Positions 49,386 through 58,626 are shown, counted from the stretch's first letter. The stretch: 64,000 nt of DNA from an uncultured Bifidobacterium sp. (GCF_949292005.1 NZ_CASEXV010000060.1:1-64000); one strand, 5' to 3'. The notes: generated from the letters alone by a model not told the origin. A program made the numbers and translations.

Positions 49386-50663
49386 TCAGTCGTCCTTGGA
49401 CACCACTCCTGTGGCCCGTCCGATGGCCTTCAGTCCGTGGTACATGACCAGCACCACGATGGTTCCGATGGCGATGCCGTTGAATTTGACGCCGGAGAAG
49501 GCGAAGGTGAAGTCGGCTATGCCGATGATCATCACCACGGCGGCGGTCATGATGTTGACAGGCTTGTCGAAGTCCACCTTGTTGTCCACCCAGATCCGCA
49601 CACCGATCATGCCGATCATGCCGTAAAGCAGCGTGGTCACCCCGCCAAGGACGCCCGCGGGAATCGTGTTGACGATGGCGCCGAACTTCGGACAGAGGCT
49701 GAGAATCAGCGCGAATCCGGCCGCGCACCAATAAGCGGCCGTCGAATACACTTTGGTGGAGGCCATCACCCCGATGTTCTCGCCGTACGTCGTGGTTCCC
49801 GATCCGCCTCCGAATCCGGCGATTGCCGTGCCGATGCCGTCTGCCATCAACGCGGTGCCGATCTGGTCGTCATAGTTGCGCCCGGTCATCTGAGCCACCG
49901 ACTTGACATGTCCCACGTTCTCCGCGACAAGCACCAGAACGACGGGGATGAACATCGCAAGAACCGAGAAGTCGGGCTGGGGAAGATGGAACGCCGGCAG
50001 CCCCACCCACGCGGCCTTGGACACATCGTCGAACGAGACCTGTCTGCGGATGCAGGCATAGACGTATCCGACCAGCACGCCGAGAAGTATGTTCAACCGT
50101 CCCAGAAGCCCACGGAAAAGCACCGCGATGAGAAGCACGGCCACCAAGGTGACGATGGCCGTGTCAGGAGCCGCCTTGAAGTTCGTCCACACGGTAGGGG
50201 CGAGGTTGAATCCAATGATGCCGACGATAGCGCCGTTGACCACCGGCGGCATGATGATGTCGATCCATTTCGCCCCCGCGTAGTGGACAAGCAATCCCAC
50301 CAACGCGAGAAGGATGCCGGTGACCATGATGCCGAATCCGGCCACCGCGATTCCCTTGTTGGCCGTCGTCACGGCGAGAATAGGGGCTATAAAACCAAAA
50401 GAGCTTCCCAGATAACTGGGAAGCTTGTTCTTGTTGATGAGAAGGAACAATGCCGTCGACATCGCCGTGAAGAACAATGTCGTGGACGGATCGAAGCCCG
50501 TCAGGATGGGAACCAGGAACGTCGCACCGAACATCGCGATCACATGCTGGGCGCCGATTCCCGCCGTGCGCCCCCATGTGAGGCGCTCATCCGGCTCGAC
50601 CACCTCGCCGGGTCTGAGCGTTTTGCCGTCGCCATGCAGTTTCCACGTGAACAGATCGTTCAT
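49386..50663 (-). CDS. Uracil/xanthine permease (NCS2 family)
   Basis: This nucleobase:proton symporter of the NCS2 (UraA) family has 425 residues and about 12-14 membrane segments. 'AGIGAQHVIAMFGATFLVP' near residue 35 is the conserved first helix, and 'GGSGTTTYGENIGVMA' near residue 290 is the substrate-site signature with the catalytic Glu. The short N terminus up to residue 30 is cytoplasmic. AAAGGAG precedes the ATG at 50663. Uracil is the most likely substrate. It converges with the GH3 gene. Confidence 0.92.
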   Translation of the reverse strand: MNDLFTWKLHGDGKTLRPGEVVEPDERLTWGRTAGIGAQHVIAMFGATFLVPILTGFDPSTTLFFTAMSTALFLLINKNKLPSYLGSSFGFIAPILAVTTANKGIAVAGFGIMVTGILLALVGLLVHYAGAKWIDIIMPPVVNGAIVGIIGFNLAPTVWTNFKAAPDTAIVTLVAVLLIAVLFRGLLGRLNILLGVLVGYVYACIRRQVSFDDVSKAAWVGLPAFHLPQPDFSVLAMFIPVVLVLVAENVGHVKSVAQMTGRNYDDQIGTALMADGIGTAIAGFGGGSGTTTYGENIGVMASTKVYSTAAYWCAAGFALILSLCPKFGAIVNTIPAGVLGGVTTLLYGMIGMIGVRIWVDNKVDFDKPVNIMTAAVVMIIGIADFTFAFSGVKFNGIAIGTIVVLVMYHGLKAIGRATGVVSKDD

Positions 50664-50807
50664 CCTCTTCTCCTTTTGCCCGTTCCACGCGAGGGCCATC
50701 GCCGTCACGTCGGGGGATATTGTAGCGGCTCCCCTGTCACCATATATGACGACCGGCCACAAAACGGTGGACGGCATGACATCGCACGGCGTGGCACGAA
50801 ATCACGG

Positions 50808-51635
50808 TCACCGCGTGTATCCGAGCAGATGGGGGTCGACGGAATGCACCACGTCGACGAGATCGCCATTGGACAGAATCGGACGTTGGAACTCACGCCA
50901 CGCACCCACATGGACATCCCATTTCCCTGTGGCGGCATCCAGAACCGGCCGCGCCGTGCGCTCCCACCTCAGTCGGCGCGACGTGCGCCCAGTCACCGGA
51001 TCCATCCGGGAATAGTGCAGACAGGTGCAGTTCGTTATGGTCCAGTCCGGGCTGTCGGCCCGGCGAAGGAACTCCTCGTCCGACAGATCCTCCAAAGTGA
51101 GCATCAGGGCCTGCATGAAATCCCCGTGCGAGACGATGACCACGGATTCCGCCTCCGCCCGGCGATTGAGGGAGGTAAGCAGATTGTGCACACGGTTCTC
51201 AGCCACATCGGCTATGGATTCCCCTGCCGGCGGCCTCCAGTACAGGGGGTCGGTGCGCTTGAAATTCCAGTTGCGCCCATAGTTGGTGCGAAACTCCTGC
51301 TGGGTGATTGTGCTGATCTCCCCCCAAGACCGTTCTCGCAACACCCGCGTCTCCTCCCAGCGCGCCTTGGAAAGGGCCATCGTCGCGGCAGTCTCGCGGG
51401 TACGGACGTATGGAGACACGAGATAGCGGTCGAAAAGCTGCTGCTGCGCGACAAGCCACCTCCCGATGCAGTCCGCCTGCTTGCGCCCCGTCGCCGTCAG
51501 TCTCCATGAGCGGTCGGGAACGGTGACGTTGTCCTGGGTGAACAGGGAGTCGTCTCCCCTCTCACCCGCCTTGACGATGACGTTCGCCTCCGACTCACCA
51601 TGCCTGATGACGTACATATTGAGCGGCATGCCCAT
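50808..51635 (-). CDS. Histidine phosphatase / phosphoglycerate mutase-like protein
   Basis: The 275-residue protein belongs to the histidine phosphatase superfamily. The phospho-accepting 'YVIRHGESEANV' is near residue 8, 'SPYVRTRETAATM' near residue 80, the general acid Glu in 'RERSWGEIS' near residue 105, and the second His in 'VVIVSHGDFM' near residue 170. Its substrate could be phosphoglycerate, another phosphorylated metabolite or a protein; sequence does not decide. The ATG at 51635 follows AAAGGGGA; an ATG two codons later is possible. It lies 144 bases upstream of the uracil permease on the same strand. Confidence 0.88.
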   Translation of the reverse strand: MGMPLNMYVIRHGESEANVIVKAGERGDDSLFTQDNVTVPDRSWRLTATGRKQADCIGRWLVAQQQLFDRYLVSPYVRTRETAATMALSKARWEETRVLRERSWGEISTITQQEFRTNYGRNWNFKRTDPLYWRPPAGESIADVAENRVHNLLTSLNRRAEAESVVIVSHGDFMQALMLTLEDLSDEEFLRRADSPDWTITNCTCLHYSRMDPVTGRTSRRLRWERTARPVLDAATGKWDVHVGAWREFQRPILSNGDLVDVVHSVDPHLLGYTR

Positions 51636-51903
51636 GAACCGTCCCCTTTCACACATCTCATGACGACCACGCGCGTCATCATCCCTCCACGGAACCATGA
51701 CCACCATCGACCATGGCCGCCGCCTCAGCACGCTGACGACACCGACGCTAGCATGACAGCTTCTCATGCGCGGCAGCGCACGCAGCGCGATTGACGACCT
51801 CTATGCTTGCGAGTAAGACGTGCAACGGAAGAGCGCCAAACGGACAAGGCGCACATGCATCGAGACCGCACCACGGTGTGACACAAGATGAGGAGAGACT
51901 CAC

Positions 51904-52698
51904 ATGACAGATCCGACTATCGATTCCGAAGGCGCGCCATCGACCACCGGACCTGCGACGCACGAATCCAGCGAGCCGACATCACACGAGGCGTCGCAGC
52001 CATCGACTTTCCAAGCGCCATCCTCCTCGGAGCCGGGTGGCGACGACCAGACGCGAAGCCGCCGCCACCATCCCATGGTCATCGTGATTGTGTCCATCGT
52101 CGTCATCGCGGCGCTGATCGTCGCCGGAGCGCTGCTCATTCCACGCCTGCGCGATCTGCGCGCGGACGCCAATGTCCAAGGGACCTATACGGTTCGTATG
52201 GCCGACAGCAACACCGCGCTGGCCCGGGCCGTGCTGTCCAAGGGATCGATAGTCATCGACTTCCCCGGACACGAGGGGAAGATCAGCGCCACATTGAGCA
52301 AAACCACGGGTTCCGACGATGGTGTGTCCTTCATCGCGTCGGACATCACGCTTACCGGCGACACGGCCTCGAATCTTCTGGACACCATGCCCACGGTGGG
52401 GATATCGGCATCGCAGCTCAAAGTGATTCTGGGATCGACGCAGCCGACCATCACCCTGCCGAAGACGCGGAAGAAGGGATCTCCCGTGGGAACGTGGAAG
52501 ATATCCCTTTCCGTTCTCGGAGTGGAGGTCTCGGCGTCCGCCACCTTCCATGAGGACAAGACCCTCACGACCACAGAGACCTATCCCGGCAACAAAAAGA
52601 GCTACTCCATGACATGGTCGAGCCCCTCCCCCGGAACCGTGGTCATCACCGGAAAGAACGGCAAGACCATCGAGACCATAACCATCCCGCACCAGTAG
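51904..52698 (+). CDS. Single-pass membrane protein, unknown extracellular domain
   Basis: I do not recognise this 264-residue protein. A 55-residue cytoplasmic arm rich in Ser, Thr, Pro and Glu is followed by basic residues 'RSRRHH' and a membrane helix (about 58-82). The outside part (about 90-264) is rich in Thr, Ser, Lys and Val in strand-like patterns such as 'GTYTVRMAD', 'ISATLSKTTG', 'GTWKISLSVLGVEVSA' and 'GTVVITGKNGKT', suggesting an all-beta, lipocalin-like fold (inference). GAGGAGAG precedes the ATG. It is divergent from the phosphatase gene and ends at a terminator shared with hsp20. Confidence 0.65.
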   Translation: MTDPTIDSEGAPSTTGPATHESSEPTSHEASQPSTFQAPSSSEPGGDDQTRSRRHHPMVIVIVSIVVIAALIVAGALLIPRLRDLRADANVQGTYTVRMADSNTALARAVLSKGSIVIDFPGHEGKISATLSKTTGSDDGVSFIASDITLTGDTASNLLDTMPTVGISASQLKVILGSTQPTITLPKTRKKGSPVGTWKISLSVLGVEVSASATFHEDKTLTTTETYPGNKKSYSMTWSSPSPGTVVITGKNGKTIETITIPHQ

Positions 52699-52722
52699 GC
52701 GCGCTAGTCAACAAGACGCAAC

Positions 52723-52758
52723 CAGGGGGACGTTCCCATTATGAGGAACGTCCCCCTG
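52723..52758. terminator. Bidirectional hairpin before hsp20
   Basis: A perfect 14-bp stem (52723-52736 with 52745-52758; arm CAGGGGGACGTTCC) with an 8-base loop lies between the unknown membrane-protein gene and the convergent hsp20 gene. Confidence 0.8.
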
Positions 52759-52795
52759 ACTCGTATGCACGCCGTATCGCGCCGCCACGAATCGC

Positions 52796-53251
52796 TCAGC
52801 CCTCGATGGCTATGCGCTTGCGATCCTCGACCTGAGCCTTTGGCGCCACTTTGGCCACGCTGAGCGACAAAGTGCCGTCCTTGTAAGACGCCGTGACATC
52901 GGAATCCTTCACATCGTCGCCGACATAGAAGCTACGGCTGCACGAGCCGACATAGCGCTCACGACGCAGCCACTTTCCATCCTTGTCCTTGTCGTCATGG
53001 TTCTCGTCCTTGTGTGCGGTCACGCTCAGATAACCGTCATGCAGCTCCACGGCGATGTCGTCCTTGTTGAAACCGGGCATATCGATGGCGACCTCATACG
53101 ACTTGTCCGTCTCACGGACATCGGTGCTCATCATGCTCGTCGGGGACACCGACTCGGCGGCTGCGGCGTTGCGCAGACCCGAGAAGAACGGATCATCGAA
53201 CAGATCCGCGAACATCGTGTCATTCATCACAGCGGGAAACATAGCCATCAT
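52796..53251 (-). CDS. Small heat-shock protein (Hsp20/alpha-crystallin)
   Basis: This is an ATP-independent holdase chaperone of 151 residues. The N-terminal arm (1-45) is Ala- and Met-rich. The alpha-crystallin domain (about 48-140) shows 'YEVAIDMPGFNKDDIAVEL', 'GYLSVTAHKD', 'SRSFYVGDDVKDSDVTASYKDG' in part, and the terminal 'LSLSVAK' and 'RIAIEG' strands. AAGGAG precedes the ATG at 53251. I searched the upstream 200 bases for a CIRCE or HAIR heat-shock operator and did not see one. Confidence 0.92.
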   Translation of the reverse strand: MMAMFPAVMNDTMFADLFDDPFFSGLRNAAAAESVSPTSMMSTDVRETDKSYEVAIDMPGFNKDDIAVELHDGYLSVTAHKDENHDDKDKDGKWLRRERYVGSCSRSFYVGDDVKDSDVTASYKDGTLSLSVAKVAPKAQVEDRKRIAIEG

Positions 53252-53436
53252 GCACACTCCTTGACAATCATGGGACGCCGTCACGCGCGCCCGTCTGACG
53301 CGCGCCGCCCGTCGGGCCCTCCCCCGGACCCTCCGTGCGTCCCCTCACTGGGAGCAACAGAATGGGTCCGCTGATGTTCCTGCGTTTTACTGTGGGTGAA
53401 AGCGCGGATGACGTCCCTCGCCGCCCACCATACCGC

Positions 53437-53477
53437 GGGTCATGCCACCTCCATGTGGGTCATGCCACATCCATGGG
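53437..53477. repeat. 20-bp tandem duplication at the end of the YbaK-like gene
   Basis: GGGTCATGCCACCTCCATG (53437-53455) is repeated with one change at 53457-53475. The duplication spans the stop codon of the YbaK-like gene. No gene lies in the remaining space to hsp20 (53252-53436). Confidence 0.8.
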
Positions 53478-53987
53478 AGTTCCCGACGTGATCCGGATCA
53501 GCTCCTCGAACGTCGTGGGGAAAAGCGCGTGCGGATGGCCCGCATCCGCCCAGATCGTCGGATACTCGGCCAAAGCGGTGTCGACTATCGTCTCGATGTG
53601 GTCGGGATGGCCCACAGGCGCCACACCCCCGATGACCTGGCCCGTCGTCATCATCACGAAGTCGGGGTCGGCACGATGAAGACGCCCACGGCCCAATTGG
53701 ACCTGCACCTTCCTCACATCCACATGATGCGCCCCGGAGGTCATAATCAACAACGGACGCCCATCGCACCGGAAGATCAGACTGTTGGCGACGGCACCCA
53801 CCTCGCATCCGCACGCGGCGGCGGCTTCGGCGGCGGTTCGCGCGGACTCATGCAGCGCCACAACCCTACCGGCGACCCTCTTATCGCGCAGAATGGCGCG
53901 AACGTTGCGCACTCGTGGATTGTCAAGGATTCTGCGCTGTTCCTCGGTTAGTTCACCCACCTCGTCCTCTCCCTTATCTCCAAGCAT
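53460..53987 (-). CDS. YbaK/EbsC family aminoacyl-tRNA deacylase-like protein
   Basis: The 175-residue protein belongs to the YbaK/ProX fold that removes wrong amino acids from tRNA. 'CEVGAVANSLIFRCDGRPLL' is the core strand-helix, and 'VIGGVAPVGHP' near residue 122 and 'GHPHALFPTTFEEL' near residue 150 are typical. In YbaK and EbsC the first motif usually has a catalytic Lys (KSL or KTL); here it is Asn-Ser-Leu, so activity is uncertain or belongs to a sub-family with different chemistry. The start is the ATG at 53987 with AAGGA eight bases before it; ATG 53993 or GTG 54008 are possible. Confidence 0.82.
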   Translation of the reverse strand: MLGDKGEDEVGELTEEQRRILDNPRVRNVRAILRDKRVAGRVVALHESARTAAEAAAACGCEVGAVANSLIFRCDGRPLLIMTSGAHHVDVRKVQVQLGRGRLHRADPDFVMMTTGQVIGGVAPVGHPDHIETIVDTALAEYPTIWADAGHPHALFPTTFEELIRITSGTPMDVA

Positions 53988-54157
53988 AACCATCGTCCTT
54001 CCCGCCACTGTGAGTGGGATACAGCGACGACTTTTGCCGGTGTTCCCTGACGGACACCTCCGTCCGTCCCATGCCGACGCGATCGTACGCGGGAGGGGTT
54101 ACCGCGAGATGACGTTCCGATGACCGGATGCACTCCCACGTGTGAAATCTCACCGGC

Positions 54158-54820
54158 TCAGACGGATTCCCAGACCTCACGCCACTTCTCGGCAAGGGAG
54201 TTTACCGTCTCATGGGCGTTGAGTCCGCTGGGCTGGGGCAGGACCCACAACGCCGTATCCTTCGGCCAGTCCGGCATATCGGAAATGTCCTGAATTCCCA
54301 GCTTCGCCTTGGGTCTGTGGAAGGCCACCCGGAACGCCGTTATCCCCACCACGACGACGGCCCGCGGATGCAGACGGCATGCCAGCGCGAGAGTCCGTCG
54401 CGCGCCTGCCCTCAGCTCATCGCGGTCCAACTCGTCGGCACGCGCGGTCGGACGCGACACCAGATTGGTCATGGCGAGACCTCGACGGACAAGACCATCC
54501 GCCTGCTCCTGACTCAATCCTCGGGTCACGTCAAGAAGCTCATCGGTGATTCCGGCTCTGTGCAGCGACGGCCAGAAACGATTCCCCGGATGCGCGAAAG
54601 GGGCGTTCACCGCCGCCGTCCACAGACCAGGGTTAACGCCGACGATGAGGAGACGGATCGCAGACACATCGGCAGGCATCACATCATCCACGCCGACAGT
54701 CCCGTCACCGCCCACCCGATGCACGCCATCGTGCGAATCCGCGCGAAGAGCGTCGAGGTCGGCCTTCGTGGGGCGCCGGCCGCCACACGGCGAGGGACGA
54801 CGCGGACGGGCACGCGTCAT
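54158..54820 (-). CDS. mug: Mug-type G/U mismatch-specific DNA glycosylase
   Basis: Mug removes uracil and etheno-cytosine from mismatched duplex DNA. Of the 220 residues, the catalytic motif 1 is 'IVGVNPGLWTAAVNAPFAHPG' (split position about 58-77; Asn after Val is catalytic), and motif 2 near residue 195 is 'LPQPSGLNAHET', which wedges into the helix. The first 45 residues are basic and probably disordered, an extension over E. coli Mug (168 residues). It begins at the ychF stop (GTGATG), so the two genes are coupled. ATG at 54820 is preferred; GTG at 54823 is possible. Confidence 0.92.
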   Translation of the reverse strand: MTRARPRRPSPCGGRRPTKADLDALRADSHDGVHRVGGDGTVGVDDVMPADVSAIRLLIVGVNPGLWTAAVNAPFAHPGNRFWPSLHRAGITDELLDVTRGLSQEQADGLVRRGLAMTNLVSRPTARADELDRDELRAGARRTLALACRLHPRAVVVVGITAFRVAFHRPKAKLGIQDISDMPDWPKDTALWVLPQPSGLNAHETVNSLAEKWREVWESV

Positions 54821-55908
54821 CACACGTTGAACCTAAACTCCACGATGTCGCCGTCCTGCATGACGTAGTCGCGCCCCTCAAGACGCAGCCGTCCCTGCTC
54901 CTTGATCGCCGCCATCGACCCCTTCGCCTCTACGAAGTCGTCATACGACACGACCTCCGCCTTGATGAAGCCCTTCTCGAAATCCGTATGGATCACACCG
55001 GCCGCCTGAGGAGCCGTCCAGCCCTGATGGATCTGCCAGGCGCGCACCTCCTTGACACCTGCGGTGAGGAAGGTCTGCAGGCCAAGCACGTCGAATCCCA
55101 CACGGGCCAACTGGTCCAGACCGGACTCCTCAAGCCCCGCGTCCTGCAGCATCTCACGCGCGTCGGTCTCGTCCAGATCGGTGAGGTCCGATTCGAACTG
55201 CGCGTTGAGGAAGATGGCGGGAGCGGGGGCGACGGACTCTCTCAGGCGCGCCTTGAGACCATCGTCCGTAAGCTGCGAGTCGTCGACGTTAAAGACGTAA
55301 ATGAACGGTTTGGCGGTCATGAGGTGCAGATCGGCCAGCTCGGCCTTGTCGATTTTCCCCTCGGATGCGGCGTGGTCGATCGTCTCGCCGGATTCCAGAA
55401 TCGTTTTGGCCTTGCCGACGGCATCCAGATAGTCGGCCTTGATCTTTCCGCCGCGAAGATCCTTCTCCAATTTGGGAAGCGTGCCCTCGATCGTCTGCAG
55501 ATCGGCGAGAATGAGTTCCGTATTGATGGTGTCCACATCGTCGGCCGGGTCCACCCGTCCGTTGACATGCACGATGTCGTCGTCGTCGAAGGCCCTCACG
55601 ACCTCGCATATGGCGTCGGCCTCGCGGATGTTGGCAAGGAACTTGTTTCCCAGACCCTCCCCCTGCGACGCGCCCTTCACGATTCCCGCGATGTCGACGA
55701 AGGTGACGGTGGCCGGGACGATCTTCTCCGTGTGGACGAGCTTGGCGAGTACGGGAAGCCTGTTGTCGGGAAGCGGGACAACACCCGTGTTCGGCTCGAT
55801 GGTGGCGAACGGGTAGTTCTCTGCGAGAACGCTGTTTCTGGTCAATGCGTTGAACATGGTGGACTTGCCGACATTGGGCAGCCCGACGATTCCGATGGTG
55901 AGGGACAT
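54820..55908 (-). CDS. ychF: Redox-regulated ATPase YchF (OLA1 family)
   Basis: YchF is an Obg-family P-loop protein that prefers ATP and binds ribosomes. The 362-residue protein has G1 'GLPNVGKSTMF' near residue 8, G3 'FVDIAGIVKGAS' near residue 68, a helical coiled-coil insert (about 120-195), the nucleotide-specificity motif 'FIYVFNVDDSQL' near residue 200, and a TGS domain at the C terminus (about 275-362). GGAGGGC precedes the ATG at 55908. The mug gene follows at once and a MocR regulator lies upstream. Confidence 0.96.
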   Translation of the reverse strand: MSLTIGIVGLPNVGKSTMFNALTRNSVLAENYPFATIEPNTGVVPLPDNRLPVLAKLVHTEKIVPATVTFVDIAGIVKGASQGEGLGNKFLANIREADAICEVVRAFDDDDIVHVNGRVDPADDVDTINTELILADLQTIEGTLPKLEKDLRGGKIKADYLDAVGKAKTILESGETIDHAASEGKIDKAELADLHLMTAKPFIYVFNVDDSQLTDDGLKARLRESVAPAPAIFLNAQFESDLTDLDETDAREMLQDAGLEESGLDQLARVGFDVLGLQTFLTAGVKEVRAWQIHQGWTAPQAAGVIHTDFEKGFIKAEVVSYDDFVEAKGSMAAIKEQGRLRLEGRDYVMQDGDIVEFRFNV

Positions 55909-55918
55909 GCCCTCCAGT

Positions 55919-57433
55919 CTACGGCCGACCGGGACGAGACGACCCGCGCACGTCATCCATCGGGGCCATGTCCCGCACTATGTCGACTATTCTGGCCACG
56001 CCTAGGTCGAATTCCTCCGGAGTCGCATACGCGAAGGACATCCTCAGACTGCGCGTGGACCGGTAGTCGTACAGGTCACCGGGATTGAGCAGCACCCCGG
56101 CGTCGGCGGCACGATGGAAGAGCTCGGTCATGTCGATCTGCCGGTTGAGCGTCATCCAGATGTAGAACCCGCCATGGGGAAGATTCCATGTCGCGAGGCT
56201 TCGGCACCGCCGTCTAAGGACCTCCAATGCCGCCATCCTGCGCCGATGCAGCTCACGCGTCAGGACATCCAGCCATCGGTCGTAGGACCCGTCGCTCAGA
56301 AGCTCAGCCAGGAGCCACTGCGACACCGCGCTCGCCCCGTAGTCCATCTGCATTTTGACGTCACCCAGCCTTGCGACGATCGCCTCGGGCGCCACGACCC
56401 ACCCCACGCGCAGGCCCGGTGCCAGGGACTTCGACGCCGTGCCCACGTAGATCACGCTGTCGGTGCGGTCCAGGGATTTGAGGGAGCGCGGACGGGGCCC
56501 GTCGCACAGGTCCTCGTAGGCCGCGTCCTCGATGATCGGCAGCCGATACCGCGAGCACAGATCCATGAGGTCGGTTCTGCGTCGCTCGGTCATGGTCACG
56601 CCGGTGGGATTGTGGTTGGTGGGGATCGTATATAGGATCGACGGCCTGTCATGTGACGACATGGCGCGGTCAAGCGCCCTCACGTCGAGACCATCGGCGT
56701 TCATCTCGATCCCCCGAAGCGTCATGCCGGCCGAGGGAAACACCTGCAGCGATTTGACGTACGACGGCTCCTCCGTATACACGAACGACCCCGGCTTGAG
56801 CAGACACACGGATATCAGCTGCAGCGCCTGCAACGCCCCCGATGTGATGAGCATGCGCGACGGCGTGGCGTCAATCCCGGCATCGACCAGTCTCGCGCTC
56901 AACACCTCACGAAGCCACATCAGTCCCCGTGGTTCGGGATAGCCCAACGAGGGAATTCGTTCCATCATGGCCGCCGTGGCCGCGCTCCACATGTCTCGGG
57001 GGAACATGCGCGGATCAGGCTCCCCCGTGCCCAGACGAATCATTCCGGAATCAAATTCCAGACTATTGATGCGCTGGATGACGGAGCTGTTGGCTCGGAA
57101 GGAGCCGGAGGAGACATATCCCGTCCAATCCAACGACCGTGGCGGAAGAGTGGACCAGGTGTTCCCGACGACGGTGGTTCCTCCCCCTCGTCGTCCGTCC
57201 ACGATCCCCAGAGCCGCGAGCTCCTTCATCGCCTCACCTATGGTGCTGCGATTGAGATGGAAACGGCTCGCCATATCCCGCTGCGAGGGGAGCGTCGTCC
57301 CCAAGCCCCACCGCCCCTGCGCGACGCGCTCACGCACCATGTCCACAACCTGTTCGGACAACGGCACCCGGGACGATCTGTCGGGCATCCAGGACATCCA
57401 ATCCTCATCGGCCGGTTCATCGAATCGTGACAT
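55919..57433 (-). CDS. MocR-type regulator: GntR DNA-binding domain fused to PLP aminotransferase fold
   Basis: The 504-residue protein has a GntR winged helix-turn-helix (about 20-90, 'GTTLPSQRDMASRFHLNRSTIGE' in part) and an aminotransferase class I domain (about 125-490). The domain shows 'SGALQALQLISVCL', 'NPTGVTMT' and the PLP-binding Lys in 'GTASKSLAPGLRVGW' near residue 330. MocR proteins use PLP as an effector and normally regulate a divergent neighbour, here a LysE exporter. A link to lysine or another amino acid is inferred. The start is the ATG at 57433 (a second ATG at 57436) after GGGGAGG. Confidence 0.92.
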   Translation of the reverse strand: MSRFDEPADEDWMSWMPDRSSRVPLSEQVVDMVRERVAQGRWGLGTTLPSQRDMASRFHLNRSTIGEAMKELAALGIVDGRRGGGTTVVGNTWSTLPPRSLDWTGYVSSGSFRANSSVIQRINSLEFDSGMIRLGTGEPDPRMFPRDMWSAATAAMMERIPSLGYPEPRGLMWLREVLSARLVDAGIDATPSRMLITSGALQALQLISVCLLKPGSFVYTEEPSYVKSLQVFPSAGMTLRGIEMNADGLDVRALDRAMSSHDRPSILYTIPTNHNPTGVTMTERRRTDLMDLCSRYRLPIIEDAAYEDLCDGPRPRSLKSLDRTDSVIYVGTASKSLAPGLRVGWVVAPEAIVARLGDVKMQMDYGASAVSQWLLAELLSDGSYDRWLDVLTRELHRRRMAALEVLRRRCRSLATWNLPHGGFYIWMTLNRQIDMTELFHRAADAGVLLNPGDLYDYRSTRSLRMSFAYATPEEFDLGVARIVDIVRDMAPMDDVRGSSRPGRP

Positions 57434-57757
57434 CATCACCTCCCCACACTCGCGGCTCGCCAACAACTTCAACCGTTCCCATCCCATCGCCGAAAAGCGC
57501 CGCCGTCCAATCCCTTCCGCGGACCCGGCGGCATCACCTCTTATCCCATCTTGGGTGGGTGACGCATGCTTTTGGCTGGATGCGGATCGCGTCACCTCTC
57601 ATAGAATCTTCTCTCAGAGAGTACAGCAGATGTCACGCAGTCGGCTTTTTCCGCGGTTCCCCTCAATAGAGTGCACGCGTCGGAGGGCGAAATTTGGCTG
57701 GTTTGACTTTGATGGATGGCTGGTCATACGGACAAGGAACAGGCATAAGGAACAGAT
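57434..57757. promoter_or_regulatory. Divergent MocR/LysE regulatory region
   Basis: This 324-base gap holds no gene I can support. It contains an 8-bp inverted repeat GGTGACGC (57558-57565) and GCGTCACC (57589-57596) spaced by 23 bases, and a short palindrome CTCTCAGAGAG (57611-57621). These are candidate sites for the MocR protein. Confidence 0.45.
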
Positions 57758-58525
57758 ATGGACCCGATCATCATTCTTCCGCTCGCCCAAGGGCTGGGCA
57801 TGGGTCTGGCGTATGTTGCGCCAATCGGTGTGGAGAACATGTATCTCGCCAATTCCGCTCTTCGGCAGTCGCGTCGCAGAGCCGTTGTGGCGATGGTCAT
57901 CGTTCTGCTTTTCGACCTGTCGCTTTCCGCGTCGGCCTTCTGGGGAATGGGCGTGATTCTCGAACGGCACAATGGATTGGATGCGGCCGTCAGACTTCTC
58001 GGAGGCCTTCTGGTGATCGGCATGGGCGCGGCGCTGGCATTCAGCAGCCTCCGCTCGTCACGGGACACTGTCTCCCGTCGTCATGTGCATGACGAAGCCC
58101 GCACCTCAAGGGGTGCCGCAACCACGGCACAACCCCGACCGCGGTTACTTGGATCCGCCGGCCGGTCATGGTCGATGCTCTCATCCGCATGGGCGATACG
58201 CCATCCCCGCGTCTCATGGATGGCGTCCACCATCGCGACGGCATTCGCCATCACCTGGTGCAATCCGCAGGCCATCATCGATGGAACCCTCATGCTCGGC
58301 GCCTTCCGCTCGACGTTGTCCGCATCGCAGGCCCCGGTTTTCCTTCTGGGCATCATGCTGGCGTCATGCCTGTGGTTCAGCCTTCTGACCCTATCCATGA
58401 TGCTTGTGGGCGACCATATCAACGGCACCGTCACCACCATCCTCAACACCGCATGCGCCGTGGTAATGATGGCCTATGGTCTTCATCTGATCGTCCAATT
58501 CCTTCAGATGATGACCCTCAGATGA
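57758..58525 (+). CDS. LysE family amino acid exporter
   Basis: The 255-residue protein has six membrane helices in two groups. The first group opens 'LAQGLGMGLAYVAPIGVENMY' in part near residue 8, with the family Pro-Gly-Asn-like turn replaced by 'APIGVEN'. A long polar loop (about 93-145, Arg/Ser-rich) separates it from the second group, which has the typical 'WCNPQAIIDG' near residue 168. LysE exports basic amino acids such as lysine and arginine. AAGGAA precedes the ATG. It is divergent from the MocR gene. Confidence 0.88.
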   Translation: MDPIIILPLAQGLGMGLAYVAPIGVENMYLANSALRQSRRRAVVAMVIVLLFDLSLSASAFWGMGVILERHNGLDAAVRLLGGLLVIGMGAALAFSSLRSSRDTVSRRHVHDEARTSRGAATTAQPRPRLLGSAGRSWSMLSSAWAIRHPRVSWMASTIATAFAITWCNPQAIIDGTLMLGAFRSTLSASQAPVFLLGIMLASCLWFSLLTLSMMLVGDHINGTVTTILNTACAVVMMAYGLHLIVQFLQMMTLR

Positions 58526-58626
58526 TGCCGCTGCGAGTGGTCCTGCGCTCATACTGAGTCTCACTATGAGCGAATCTGCATTATAAAAAGTAAGTGGTCA
58601 GGCACCCACCCATCCCCGGGAACACC

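Noticed and set aside
49383..51509. Long plus-strand open frame opposite the uracil permease and mutase-like gene (about 700 codons)
   Set aside because: Its residue content is His/Arg/Asp-rich and does not resemble a protein; it mirrors the membrane protein on the other strand.
53252..53459. CIRCE or HAIR heat-shock operator before hsp20
   Set aside because: I checked for TTAGCACTC-type and CTTGAGT-type inverted repeats and saw none.
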